From DASRIA01 sp963724065 (GTDB lineage: Bacteria; Actinomycetota; Thermoleophilia; Solirubrobacterales; JBBDJG01), in the NCBI GenBank assembly GCA_963724065.1, contig CAVRTB010000003.1:186001-250000 (forward strand): DNA of 64,000 bases. Reading direction: 5' to 3'. Each line of letters opens with the position of its first letter. Position 1 is the stretch's first letter. The notes beneath the pieces are model-generated. The model was not told the DNA's origin. It ran no database searches and saw only the letters and a program-made list of their open reading frames with translations. Positions 1 through 8,343 of this stretch are shown here, piece after piece. The translations under genes were made by a program, and so were the position numbers.

Positions 1-1
1 G

Positions 2-76
2 GCGGCAAACCGCTCCCTCATGCGGTTTATGCGCACTTTGCTGGCCTTTTCCCACGATCAGGAGGTGCCGCAGTGA
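2..76 (+). CDS. 3' end of an upstream gene (partial, unidentified)
   Basis: A reading frame is open from the left edge and stops at TGA 74-76, ending in HDQEVPQ. Its stop overlaps the GTG start of the next gene in a GTGA arrangement, the usual sign of translational coupling in an operon. Only about 24 residues are visible, so no family can be named. DUF6457 genes often sit near molybdenum-cofactor or formate-dehydrogenase genes, which would be a reasonable guess for the missing neighbour, but this is inference. The frame could also be open by chance. Confidence 0.3.
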   Translation, partial: AANRSLMRFMRTLLAFSHDQEVPQ

Positions 77-285
77 CGGCTGAGCAGTGGATTCGAACAT
101 TTGCCGAGGAGATCGGCTGTGATCCGCCCGACCAGCACCGGATGGACGAGATCTTGCGCCTGGCCTCGGTCGCGGCCCACGCCTCGGAGCGCAAGGCGGC
201 TCCGATCGCCTGCTATCTGGCGGGAATCACGGGCCGCCCGATCGGCGAGCTACGTGAAGCGGCGGAGCGTCTGGCGGGCGGGTGA
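73..285 (+). CDS. DUF6457-type small protein
   Basis: This 70-residue soluble protein starts at GTG 73, preceded by a good ribosome site (AGGAGG near 60-65). The sequence (CDPPDQHRMDEILRLA, then AHASERKAAPIACYLAG) matches my memory of the DUF6457 family, short actinobacterial helical proteins found alone or fused to molybdopterin-guanine dinucleotide synthesis proteins. The residues around ERKAAPIACYLAG are the family signature. No catalytic residues are known. A role near molybdenum-cofactor metabolism is inferred from family context only. It overlaps the frame upstream by 4 bases, so it is probably the last gene of an operon entering from the left. Confidence 0.65.
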   Translation: MTAEQWIRTFAEEIGCDPPDQHRMDEILRLASVAAHASERKAAPIACYLAGITGRPIGELREAAERLAGG

Positions 286-319
286 CGCACCTGACATCAC
301 GACCGGGCGCCCGGGCACT

Positions 320-982
320 ATGACGGCCTTGGACCGCAGAGCCCAGACGCGCCGGGTAACCGGGATAGCCGGCGTCGCAGTGGCGGTCCTGTTCGCCGCG
401 GGCAATGCGCTGTGGGTGTTCGAGCAGCCCGATGCCGGCGCTTCCACGAGCGAGGTGGTCGCCTTCTACGCCGACAACTCGGGAAGGATCATCGCCGGCG
501 GCAGTCTCAGCCTGATCGCGATCGCCGGGTTCATTCTCTTTGCAAGCGGCGTGCGGGCGATGCTGCGCGACGCCGAAGGGGACGACCTGCTCGCCGATGC
601 CGCCTTCGGTGGGGGGCTGATCCTGGTGGCGACCGGACTCGGCGCGGAGACCATCAACATGGTCGGCGCGCTGCGTGCCGATGACGGCCGGCTCACCCCG
701 GACCTGGCCCAGGCGCTGTTCGAGATCTCCTATGTCCTCGGGTACGGCGCCGCCGGCGTGGGCGTCGGGGTGTTGGTGCTCGCAACCGCGGCCGTCGCGC
801 TGCGGACGGGTGCGCTCCTGCCCCGGTGGCTCGCGCTGGTCGCCGTGCCCTTCGGTCTCGCGTTCTTCACCCCGCTCGCACCCTTCGTGCTCGGTCCGGC
901 GGTCGTCCTGCTCGCCGTGCTCTCCGCCGGGCTTCTACGGTCGCGCGCGCCGGCGGACCGGCAGTCGGCTGCGGGCGGTTAG
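320..982 (+). CDS. multi-pass membrane protein of unknown function
   Basis: A 220-residue protein starting at ATG 320. It is almost entirely hydrophobic, with about six membrane helices (roughly residues 13-31, 57-75, 93-112, 135-158, 163-181 and 183-203) and a short Arg/Ala-rich cytoplasmic tail. The first extracellular loop holds a conserved-looking ASTSEVVAFYADNSGRI stretch, as seen in actinobacterial DUF4386-like membrane proteins, but I cannot assign a family firmly. The frame is open further upstream, but the extension overlaps the preceding gene. Its TAG stop (980-982) overlaps the stop of the convergent epimerase gene. Confidence 0.6.
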   Translation: MTALDRRAQTRRVTGIAGVAVAVLFAAGNALWVFEQPDAGASTSEVVAFYADNSGRIIAGGSLSLIAIAGFILFASGVRAMLRDAEGDDLLADAAFGGGLILVATGLGAETINMVGALRADDGRLTPDLAQALFEISYVLGYGAAGVGVGVLVLATAAVALRTGALLPRWLALVAVPFGLAFFTPLAPFVLGPAVVLLAVLSAGLLRSRAPADRQSAAGG

Positions 983-1923
983 CGCGCGCCGACGAGGCGC
1001 TCGATGCCCGACTGCTCGATCGTCATGCGCAGGCCGTCGGCGAGCTCCACCTCGGGCTGCCACTCGAGCACCTCGCGCGCGAGCGTGATGTCCGGCTGGC
1101 GCACCTTCGGGTCGTCCTGGGGCAGCGCCTCGTAGACGATCTCCGAGCGCGAGCCCGTCACGTCGACGACCGTCTCCGCGAGCTCGAGCAGCGTCATCTC
1201 GCCGGGGTTCCCGAGGTTCACCGGCTGGTGGTACTCGGACGCCATCAGCGCGACGAGGCCGCGGATCAGGTCCTCCACGTAACAGAAGCTGCGCGTCTGG
1301 GACCCGTCGCCGAAGACCGTCAGCGGCTTGTCCTGGAGCGCCTGGCGCATGAAGGTCGGGATCGCGCGCCCGTCGTGCGGGCGCATGCGCGGCCCGTAGG
1401 TGTTGAAGATCCGCGCGATGCGGGTGTCGACGCCCTGCTGGCGGTGGTAGGCCATCGTGAGCGCCTCCGCGTAGCGCTTGGCCTCGTCGTACACGCCACG
1501 CGGGCCGATCGGGTTGACGTGGCCCCAGTAGCTCTCGGGCTGCGGGTGCACCTCCGGGTCGCCGTAGACCTCCGAGGTCGAGGTCAGCAGGAAGCGCGCG
1601 CGCTTCTGCTTGGCGACGCCGAGCATGTGATGCGTGCCGTACGAGCCGACCTTCAGCGTGTGCAGCGGCAGCCGCGCGTAGTCGATCGGGCTCGCCGGGC
1701 TCGCGAGGTGGTAGACGAAGTCCACCGGCCCCTCGATCGACACGAACTCCGTGATGTCCTGATTGATGAACTCGAACTCGGGCTCGCCGATGTGCTCGAT
1801 GTTCTCGAGCGACCCCGTGTCGAGGTTGTCGATGCAGATCACCTTGTCGCCCAGCTCCAGCAGGTACTCGCACAAGTGCGAGCCCAGGAAGCCGGCGCCC
1901 CCCGAAATTACGCAAACCGCCAT
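979..1923 (-). CDS. uxs: UDP-glucuronate decarboxylase (UDP-xylose synthase)
   Basis: A 314-residue NAD-dependent short-chain (extended) epimerase/decarboxylase that converts UDP-glucuronate to UDP-xylose for surface glycans. The N-terminus carries the dinucleotide-binding motif GGAGFLGSHL. TSEVYGDPEVHPQPESYWG and the catalytic YDEAKR (Tyr145, Lys149) follow the UDP-xylose synthase pattern closely, and QTRSFCYVEDLI holds the substrate-binding Arg. The ATG at 1923 has a GAGGAG site about 10 bases upstream. A far longer open frame continues beyond it, but that extension is Arg/Pro/Gly junk antisense to the sigma factor gene. dTDP-glucose dehydratase is the nearest alternative; the HPQPESYWG segment favours UXS. 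Confidence 0.9.
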   Translation of the reverse strand: MAVCVISGGAGFLGSHLCEYLLELGDKVICIDNLDTGSLENIEHIGEPEFEFINQDITEFVSIEGPVDFVYHLASPASPIDYARLPLHTLKVGSYGTHHMLGVAKQKRARFLLTSTSEVYGDPEVHPQPESYWGHVNPIGPRGVYDEAKRYAEALTMAYHRQQGVDTRIARIFNTYGPRMRPHDGRAIPTFMRQALQDKPLTVFGDGSQTRSFCYVEDLIRGLVALMASEYHQPVNLGNPGEMTLLELAETVVDVTGSRSEIVYEALPQDDPKVRQPDITLAREVLEWQPEVELADGLRMTIEQSGIERLVGAR

Positions 1924-2229
1924 TTGGCTACCGCTCCTCAGTCCAAGAAAACCCGGAAAAACCCCCTGCGCGTGCCACTGTAACAACCGGCAGGCGCCGG
2001 GGCGCGCCTTGTTGGCAAGCGGGCGCGGCTCGCAAAATCCCGCAATTTGCAGACTTTTCGGCAGATTCGCGCAAACTGGGCATTTCCCAAAGGACATCGG
2101 GACATGCACCCGGCTGCTTGACTGGCGCCGGCGCATTGCCGGATCACGGATGCGCACGTTCTGTGCCGCGGTGGTGGCCGGTGCGCCAATGGACCGCCCG
2201 CGCCTCAGCCGGAAGCCTGCTCCGCCCAG
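1924..2229. other. divergent intergenic region, 306 bases
   Basis: This holds the promoters for uxs (leftward) and the sigma factor gene (rightward). The stretch 2030-2110 is locally less GC-rich than its surroundings. A TTGACT hexamer near 2119-2124 could be a -35 element for the rightward gene, but I see no convincing -10 at the right distance. A short inverted pair GCAAA/TTTGC lies at about 2032-2050. No gene is visible. Confidence 0.4.
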
Positions 2230-3465
2230 ATGGCAACGCATCACGGAGGAGATCGGTCGGGCGGGAGGCCCGCGGCGGGCGAGCTGTTCGCGGCCGCCGT
2301 TGAGCTGGCCACGTCGGGCGCGGCGCCGTTCAGGCGGACGGCCCGGCGCTACTCGATCTGCTCGGCCGATGCCGACGACGCCTACCAGCGCAGCCTCGAG
2401 ATCCTTCTCACCAAGGCGCCCACCGCCGACCGCTCGCAGCTGCGGCCGTGGCTGCACACCGTCATCAAGCACGAGGCACTCGCGCTTCGCCGCCAGCGGG
2501 AGCGCAGCGTTGCGGGCGACGAATCGGCGCCGGAGGCCCTCGCGCCCGCCGAGCGCGGGCCGGAGGAGGCAGCCGGCGAGCGCGAGCGCGTGCGTCACAC
2601 CGCGGAGGCACTCGGCACGCTGAAGCCGAACGAGCTCCAGTGCATGGTGCTGAAGGCGCTCGGCTACTCCTACATCGAGATCACGCAGCGCACCGGCTTC
2701 AGCTGGACCAAGGTGAACCGCTCGCTGACGGAGGGACGCCGGCGTTTCTTCGAGTGCTTCGGCGAGATCGCGTCGGGCGATCGGTGCGAGCGCTTCCGTC
2801 CACTTCTCTCCGCCGTCTGCGACGGTCACGCGAGCGATGCCGACGAGCGCACGATGCGCACTCACCTCTCGGGATGCACCGGCTGTCGCGCGGCGCTGCG
2901 CACCTACCGGTCGGCGCCGGCCCGGCTGGCGGAGCTGCTCCCTCCGGGGGTCGTGCTGCCCCTCTTCGAGCGCGCCGGCCTGTGGTCGCGTTTCTCGGAC
3001 TGGCTGGGGGCCGGAGGCGGTGACCGGGCCGGTGTGCTCGCCGCCAAGCTCCAGCAGGGAGCCGAGATGGTCAGCGCGCAGAAGGCGGCCGCCGTGGTCG
3101 CCTCCACGGCAGCGATCGCGGGCGGCGGCGCGGTTGTCCACGAACAGGCGCGCGAGTTGCCGCAGCGCGAGCCCTCCGCTCGCGTCGAGCGCGAGACGGC
3201 GGCCGTGGAGGACGAGCGCCCGGTGGCGCCCGATGCGCCGGCGCCCGCGACGATCACGACGCCTGCCGAGGAGCAGCCCGGGCCCGCCCGCGAGCAGCCC
3301 GCCCGCGAGGAGCAGGTTGCCGCGGAGTTCGGCCCCGAGAGCAGCGTCGCCGAGCCCGAGCCCGAGCGGCGGCCGGCCGCCGCCACGGAGAGCTTCGGCA
3401 CCGCTGCGGGCGTTTCCGCGGCGGGTACCGCCGCCACGGCCGGGGGAGCGGAGTTCGGGCCGTGA
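2230..3465 (+). CDS. ECF-type sigma factor fused to zinc-finger and membrane segment
   Basis: A 411-residue regulator. Residues about 20-90 look like sigma region 2 (DDAYQRSLEILL, then LRPWLHTVIKHEALALRR). Residues about 131-180 are region 4, with a helix-turn-helix around YSYIEITQRTGFSWTKVNRS. Residues about 190-235 form a zf-HC2-like domain ending HLSGCTGC, the H-x3-C-x2-C signature of anti-sigma factors. Residues about 284-302 are a weakly hydrophobic Ala/Val helix that may span the membrane, followed by a long Glu/Pro/Ala-rich tail. Sigma and anti-sigma-like parts thus sit on one chain, suggesting membrane tethering of the sigma until release. It overlaps the secreted-protein gene by 4 bases (ATGA), which is probably co-expressed. 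Start at ATG 2230; its ribosome site is weak. Confidence 0.75.
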   Translation: MATHHGGDRSGGRPAAGELFAAAVELATSGAAPFRRTARRYSICSADADDAYQRSLEILLTKAPTADRSQLRPWLHTVIKHEALALRRQRERSVAGDESAPEALAPAERGPEEAAGERERVRHTAEALGTLKPNELQCMVLKALGYSYIEITQRTGFSWTKVNRSLTEGRRRFFECFGEIASGDRCERFRPLLSAVCDGHASDADERTMRTHLSGCTGCRAALRTYRSAPARLAELLPPGVVLPLFERAGLWSRFSDWLGAGGGDRAGVLAAKLQQGAEMVSAQKAAAVVASTAAIAGGGAVVHEQARELPQREPSARVERETAAVEDERPVAPDAPAPATITTPAEEQPGPAREQPAREEQVAAEFGPESSVAEPEPERRPAAATESFGTAAGVSAAGTAATAGGAEFGP

Positions 3466-5649
3466 TGCGCGCCGCCGCATCGATCGTCGCCGTCGCCCTC
3501 GCAGCGCTGCTCGGCACGGCGCCCGTCGCCGACGCCGGCATCTACGAGGTGCGCGCGTGTGGCAGCGTCGCCGGGGCGGCGCAAGAAGCGTTCGTGGCGA
3601 TCGAAGGGCCGATGATGAGCGCGTACTCGATCTGTCCTCCGTCGAGTGGGGTGGGGACCGGCATCGTGACCAAGGCCAGCTCGAACGGCGGCCGGGCCCC
3701 CTACGGCGCAGGGGCCTACCAGGTCTTCACCGCTCCGGCGGGCACCGAGCTTGCCGAGGTCACCTTTAACGTCGGGGCGATCCGCCTCTCGAGCGAGTGG
3801 TCGGCGGGCATCGTGGCCTTCGACGGCGACTGGGACGCAGGGGACTACCCATATGGGTGCTACCAGTGGACCTCGTACTGCGGGATCGGCACACCGGTCT
3901 TCTCGCTCTCGGCGTCGGTCAACCTCTTCTCGCACGGTCGCTTCAGGTTCCAGACGCGATGCGTCAACCCGGCCGGCTGCGACACGTCCGCGAGCGCATT
4001 CTCGCCCGCGAACCGTGCGCTGTTCTCGGCCGCAAACGTGACGGTCCGCGTGCGCGACGTCGTGGCGCCCGCCGTGACGCCTCACCACGGGGCGCTCTGG
4101 GGCAGCGGCTGGCACCGCGGGCGCGAGGAGGCCTGGACCGCGCTCACCGACGGCGTCGGGCGTGATGCTGTCGCGGCTTCACGTCGACGGCGTCGTGCAC
4201 CAGACCCTCGACTTCCGTGACAACGCGGCCCCTGGCTGGGCGCGTTGCAGCTTCACCCGCCCGCGGCCGTGTGTCGACATCGTCCCCGGCGGGTTCGAGG
4301 TGGACACGTCGACGCTCTCCGACGGGACACACAGGATCGACGTCGAGGCGGTCGACGCCGCCGGCAACGCCGCACGCGCCGGGCAGGAGATCCGGGTCGA
4401 CAACTCGATACCGGACAAGCCCGAGGGAGTCGCGGTGAGCGGCGGTGAGGGTTGGCGGGGCGCGAACCGCTTCGACGTCACGTGGGCGAATCCGCAGGGC
4501 CAGTCCGCGCCGATCGTGCGAGCGCGGTACCGGTTGTGCCGGGCCGGCGGCGGCGACTGCGTGGAGGGATCGGGGGACGGAGAGCAGATCGCATCGCTCG
4601 CGCTGCGGGTGCCGGAGCCCGGCGATTGGGTCGCCCGCATCTGGCTCGAGGACGCGGCCGGCAACCAGGACTCCGGGCGCGCGGGCGATGCGGTGCGGCT
4701 GCGCTTCGACGACGAGGCGCCGACCGCGGTGTTCGAGGACGGCGATCCTCGCGACCCACGCGCCGTGCACGTGCGGGTCGCGGACGTCGGTTCGGGGGCT
4801 GCCGACGGCTCGATCGAGCTGCGGCGCATCGGCACGGGCAGCTGGGTCGACGGCGGGGGGCGCATCGCCGGCGAGCGCCTCGAGACCCGGATCGGCGACC
4901 TCGACCTGCCCGACGGCATCTACGAGCTGCGGGCGCGCGTGCGCGACGCCGCGGGCAACGAGCGCACCGCCACCCGGCGCGCGGACGGCTCCCCGATGCG
5001 GCTCGTGCTGCCGCTGCGCGCCGGCAGCTTGCTGTCCGTGGCCGCGAGCCGCCGCTGCGCCCGCCGCGCGCGGCGTTGCGATCGGCGGATCCGCAACGGC
5101 GCCAAGCTCGCGGGCCGCCTCTCCGCGAGCGGCGTCCCGGTTCGCCACGCCGCCGTCACGATCACCGCGCAGCCGCGCACCGGGGGCGGGTTCGCGCACG
5201 TCGCGTCGCTGCGCACCGATGCCGGCGGCGGCTTCTCGTTTCGCGTGGGTTCGGGCACGTCGCGGACGCTGCGCTTCCGCTGGGAGGGCACGGACACCGC
5301 GAAGCCGGTGATCGCCGACGTCAAGGTCGCCGTCTCCGCGCGCTCTTCGATCGGTGTCGACCGGCGGCGGGTTCGCAACGGCGAGGCGGTGATCTTCGGC
5401 GGCCGGCTGCTCGGGCGGCCGCTCCCCGAGGGCGGGAAGCTCGTCGACCTCCAGGTGCGCCTGCGCGGGCGCTGGCGCACCTTCGCGACACCCCGCACCG
5501 ACCGCGCCGGGCGGTGGAGCTTCGCCTATCGCTTCGAGGCCACGCGCGGCCTGGTCGTGTACGGCTTCCGCGCCCGCATCCGGCGTGAGGCCGCTTATCC
5601 GTACGAACTGGGCCATTCGCGGATCGTGCGGGTGACCGTGCGCGGCTGA
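3462..5649 (+). pseudogene. secreted Ig-like-repeat protein, split by a +1 frameshift
   Basis: One gene read in two frames. The first half (3462 to about 4158) has a signal peptide ending PVADAG, then a Cys-containing domain with GAYQVFTAPAGTELAEV. The second half (from about 4159 to 5649) contains repeated Ig-like domains (DGTHRIDVEAVDAAGNAAR, DGIYELRARVRDAAGNER) and a C-terminal beta-domain pair. Removing one G from the GGG at 4158-4160 joins the halves as DGVGVMLSRLHVDGV, giving about 728 residues. Read as it stands, the first frame runs on to 4220 and a spurious second start (GTG 4162) appears. It is coupled to the sigma gene by an ATGA overlap, so it probably acts at the cell surface under that regulator. 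The indel may be a consensus error, in which case the gene is intact. Confidence 0.7.
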
Positions 5650-5707
5650 GGGACCCGACGATTGGCGGCGGCCCGGGCGGGGTACGCAGCGGCCGCCCCC
5701 ATTCGCC

Positions 5708-6841
5708 ATGATGTCGCCCGTGACCACCAAGCAGCGCCTGCGCGAGCTGGCCGGCCTTCGCCCCGAGGGCCACAAGGTCGTCAGCGTCTATCTCAACCTC
5801 GACCCGAGCGAGTTCCCGACGCCGAAGCATCGCTCGACCGAGCTCGAGTCGCTGCTCGACGTCGTCGAGCGCGGGCTGCGCGACGACGACATCCCGAGCA
5901 AGCAACGCGCCGAGCTGAAGCAGGACGTGGAGCGGATCAGGACCTGGTTCGACACCGAGTTCGACGCGAGCGGCACCCGCGGGATGGCGGTGTTCGCCGC
6001 GTCGGGCATCGACCTGTTCGAGGTTCACCGGCTCGCGCGGCCGATCCGCAGCGAGGTCACGATCGACGACTCGCCGTTCATCGAGCCGCTCGCCGGCATG
6101 CCCGGCGGCGACGGGTACGCGGTGCTGCTGATCAACCGCAAGCTCGCGCGGATCCTCGCCGGGGGGTCCGACGGCATGCGCGAGGTGATGAGCTTCGTCG
6201 ACGACGTGCACAGCTGGCACGACCAGGGCGGGTGGTCGCAGGCGCGCTACCAGCGCGGCATCGCGAAGGAGACCCACGACCACGTCAAGCACGCGAACGA
6301 CGAGCTGTTCAAGCTCTTCAAGCGCGGCGCCTTGCAGCGGCTGCTGCTCGGCTGCCCCGATGAGCTGCGCGGCGAGGTCGAGGGCGCGCTGCACAGCTAC
6401 CTGCGCGAGCGGGTCGCCGGGTGGCTCGAGATCGACGTGCGCGCCGGCCCCACGGAAGTGGCGGCCGAGGCGGCGGCGATCATCGACCGCGACGCGCGCG
6501 AGCACGAGCGTGAGTTGCTCGATCGCCTGCAGAGCGAGCTGGGCCGCAACGCGCGGGGCGTCAGCGGGCTCGCCGACACGCTCGAGGCGCTCAACGAGCA
6601 GCGCGTCGAGGTCCTGCTCGTGGCCGACGGCTTCCGCGCCGAGGGCTACGCGTCGCCGACTGCCGACTTCCTGTCGGTCGAGCCCGGTCAGTCGGCGACG
6701 GGCGAGGAGCTCCAGCAGCGCGACGACGTGATCGAGTCCGCGATGGAGCGGGCGCTCGAGCAGTCCGCCGAGGTGGTGGTCGTGCGCCACCATCCCGACC
6801 TCGAGCCGCTCGGGTCGATCGGCGCGCTGCTGCGCTACTGA
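5708..6841 (+). CDS. Vms1/baeRF-family peptidyl-tRNA hydrolase
   Basis: A 377-residue protein of the bacterial archaeo-eukaryotic release-factor (baeRF) family, related to Vms1/ANKZF1, which releases peptides from tRNA on stalled large ribosomal subunits. Visible are the N-terminal VVSVYLNLDPSEFPTPKHR and the catalytic loop DQGGWSQARYQR, with GGWSQ at residues 174-178; the Gln in this loop corresponds to the hydrolytic Gln of the family. The C-terminal third (VLLVADGF, then VVVVRHHPDLEPLGSIGALLRY) is the usual L7Ae-like domain. The start could be ATG 5708 or ATG 5711. An ArfB rescue factor is encoded about 560 bases downstream on the other strand, so two stalled-ribosome hydrolases lie close together. 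The target of bacterial members is not settled. Confidence 0.8.
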   Translation: MMSPVTTKQRLRELAGLRPEGHKVVSVYLNLDPSEFPTPKHRSTELESLLDVVERGLRDDDIPSKQRAELKQDVERIRTWFDTEFDASGTRGMAVFAASGIDLFEVHRLARPIRSEVTIDDSPFIEPLAGMPGGDGYAVLLINRKLARILAGGSDGMREVMSFVDDVHSWHDQGGWSQARYQRGIAKETHDHVKHANDELFKLFKRGALQRLLLGCPDELRGEVEGALHSYLRERVAGWLEIDVRAGPTEVAAEAAAIIDRDAREHERELLDRLQSELGRNARGVSGLADTLEALNEQRVEVLLVADGFRAEGYASPTADFLSVEPGQSATGEELQQRDDVIESAMERALEQSAEVVVVRHHPDLEPLGSIGALLRY

Positions 6842-6860
6842 CGCATCACGGGCGCCACCG

Positions 6861-7394
6861 CTAGTTCCGCGGGCAGCTCGCCCACAGGCCGCGGCCGTCG
6901 TCGCGGGCGCGTCGCTCGAGGCGCTCGAAGCGGTCGGCGAAGTCGGTGTTCGGCGGGATCTCGAGCGTGCGCGCGTAGCCGCGGCGCACGAGCTCCGCGT
7001 TCACGAACCGGCCGCCCTCGCCGCGCAGGTAGACGTATGCGAGCAGGCGCCCGTAGCGATCGGTGCGCTCGCGGCCGACCCGCAGCCTCACCCGGCGCCC
7101 GGTCACGAGCCGCTCGTTGAACTCGCTCGCCTGCTTGGCGTAGCACTCGACCGGCGCGCCGGGCTTCACCGACTCCGGCGTGTCCACCCCGATGTAGCGC
7201 ACCGTGCGCGTCCCACGGCCGTTGGTGAGCCGCACCTTGACCGTGTCGCCGTCGACTACGCGCGTCACCCGCCCCGCGAGCGCGGCGCCGGTGACCGCGT
7301 CGTCGCCGGAGTCGAACAGGTCCACGCCGCCGCCTCCCGCAATGGCGAGCACGAGGAACAGGGCCACCCACATGGCTGCCGAGCGGGAAGACAT
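6861..7394 (-). CDS. thermonuclease-family (SNase) protein, membrane-anchored
   Basis: A 177-residue protein with an N-terminal hydrophobic segment (residues 8-24, a signal or anchor) followed by a staphylococcal-nuclease fold. Catalytic features are present: RVVDGDTVKV (Asp48/Asp50 calcium region), VRYIGVDTPES (Arg66, Asp71, Glu74) and RTDRYGRLLAYVYL (third catalytic Arg near residue 112). It probably cleaves DNA or RNA outside the membrane in a calcium-dependent way. It ends in CPRN. It lies 3 bases downstream of arfB on the same strand, so the two are probably co-transcribed. Confidence 0.88.
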   Translation of the reverse strand: MSSRSAAMWVALFLVLAIAGGGGVDLFDSGDDAVTGAALAGRVTRVVDGDTVKVRLTNGRGTRTVRYIGVDTPESVKPGAPVECYAKQASEFNERLVTGRRVRLRVGRERTDRYGRLLAYVYLRGEGGRFVNAELVRRGYARTLEIPPNTDFADRFERLERRARDDGRGLWASCPRN

Positions 7395-7397
7395 TCG

Positions 7398-7808
7398 CTA
7401 CTCCTCGTATGAAGGCCGGCGGCGGGCACTCTTGCGCTCCGACGTGCGGCGCTTCTGCTCCGCGCGCCGGCGCCGGGCGCCCGCTGTTGGCTTGGTCGCG
7501 TGCCTCGGCCGCCGCGGCTTCAGCGCCGCCCCGAGCCGCTCGCGCAGCCGCTCGAGCGCCAGCTCGCGGTTGCGCGCCTGGCCGCGCGCGTCCTGGGCGA
7601 CCGCCGTCACGCGCGGGCCGAGGCGCGCCATGATGCGCCGCTTGTCGTCCTCGCGCAGGGAGGACGAGGCGACGTCGAACACCGCCTCCACGCGCGACGC
7701 CGTCACGTTGGCGTGCTGGCCGCCGGGGCCGGACGACCGGCTGGCGCGCAGCGTGACCTCGGCCAGCGCGACGACGATGCCCGGCCGGATCTCCATCGGA
7801 TCTTCCAT
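7398..7808 (-). CDS. arfB: ArfB/ICT1-type ribosome rescue peptidyl-tRNA hydrolase
   Basis: A 136-residue protein with the class-I release-factor GGQ motif (SSGPGGQHANV, GGQ at residues 29-31) but no codon-recognition domain. It ends in a highly basic tail rich in Arg/Lys from about residue 96. In ArfB that tail enters the empty mRNA channel of ribosomes stalled without a stop codon and the GGQ hydrolyses peptidyl-tRNA. Length and layout match the family (about 140 residues). The start is taken at ATG 7808; Met5 is an alternative. It sits immediately upstream of the nuclease gene and near the baeRF gene. Confidence 0.88.
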   Translation of the reverse strand: MEDPMEIRPGIVVALAEVTLRASRSSGPGGQHANVTASRVEAVFDVASSSLREDDKRRIMARLGPRVTAVAQDARGQARNRELALERLRERLGAALKPRRPRHATKPTAGARRRRAEQKRRTSERKSARRRPSYEE

Positions 7809-7853
7809 GCGCTCAAGGTACCGGCGGCCGCGGCACTATCGGTCATCTAGATT

Positions 7854-8336
7854 GTGCGCGTGCAATCGGGAACGGTCGAAGGCATCTACATCGCGGCGCA
7901 GGCCGAGGCGCTGCCGTCGCCCGTCGACGCGGCCACCGCGGTCGCCGGGAAGGGGCTCGAGGGCGACCGCTACTTCGACGACGAAGGCACCTTCTCGGAC
8001 GACCCGCGCAGCGACGGCCGCGACATCACGCTCGTCGAGGCCGAGGCGGTCGAGGGGCTCGCACGCGACACCGGGATCGAGCTGACGCCCGCCGAGACGC
8101 GCCGCAACGTGCTCACGCGCGGCGTCGCGCTCAACGACCTGGTCGGGCGGCGGTTCACCGTCGGCGAGGTCGAATGCGTCGGGCGGCGCCTGTGCGACCC
8201 GTGCGACCACCTCCAGAAGCTCACGCAGCCCGGGGTCCTGAAGGGGCTAGTCGACCGCGGAGGATTGCGCGCCGACGTCGTGCGTGGCGGCGTGATCCGC
8301 TCCGGCGACGAGGTCACCGAGCTGCCTCAGCTGTAG
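7854..8336 (+). CDS. MOSC domain protein
   Basis: A 160-residue single-domain MOSC protein (the C-terminal sulfurase domain of molybdenum-cofactor sulfurases), starting at GTG 7854. Typical family segments are KGLEGDRYF, DITLVEAEAVE, TRRNVLTRGVALNDLVGRRF and the Cys-bearing CDPCDHLQKL around residues 121-130. MOSC proteins bind molybdenum cofactor or handle activated sulfur; the substrate here is unknown. It is transcribed divergently from arfB, with 45 bases between them, and ends 7 bases before the convergent secreted-protein gene. Confidence 0.88.
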   Translation: MRVQSGTVEGIYIAAQAEALPSPVDAATAVAGKGLEGDRYFDDEGTFSDDPRSDGRDITLVEAEAVEGLARDTGIELTPAETRRNVLTRGVALNDLVGRRFTVGEVECVGRRLCDPCDHLQKLTQPGVLKGLVDRGGLRADVVRGGVIRSGDEVTELPQL

Positions 8337-8343
8337 GTAGGAC

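Noticed and set aside
826..1983. A 385-codon rightward frame over the uxs gene
   Set aside because: It is the antisense shadow of uxs, with the Arg/Val/Leu/His-rich composition typical of such shadows in GC-rich genomes.
1924..3480. A very long leftward open frame that would extend the UDP-xylose synthase to 833 residues
   Set aside because: The extension is Arg/Gly/Pro-rich and lies antisense to a clear sigma factor gene. The ATG at 1923 has a good ribosome site and the nucleotide motif follows at once.
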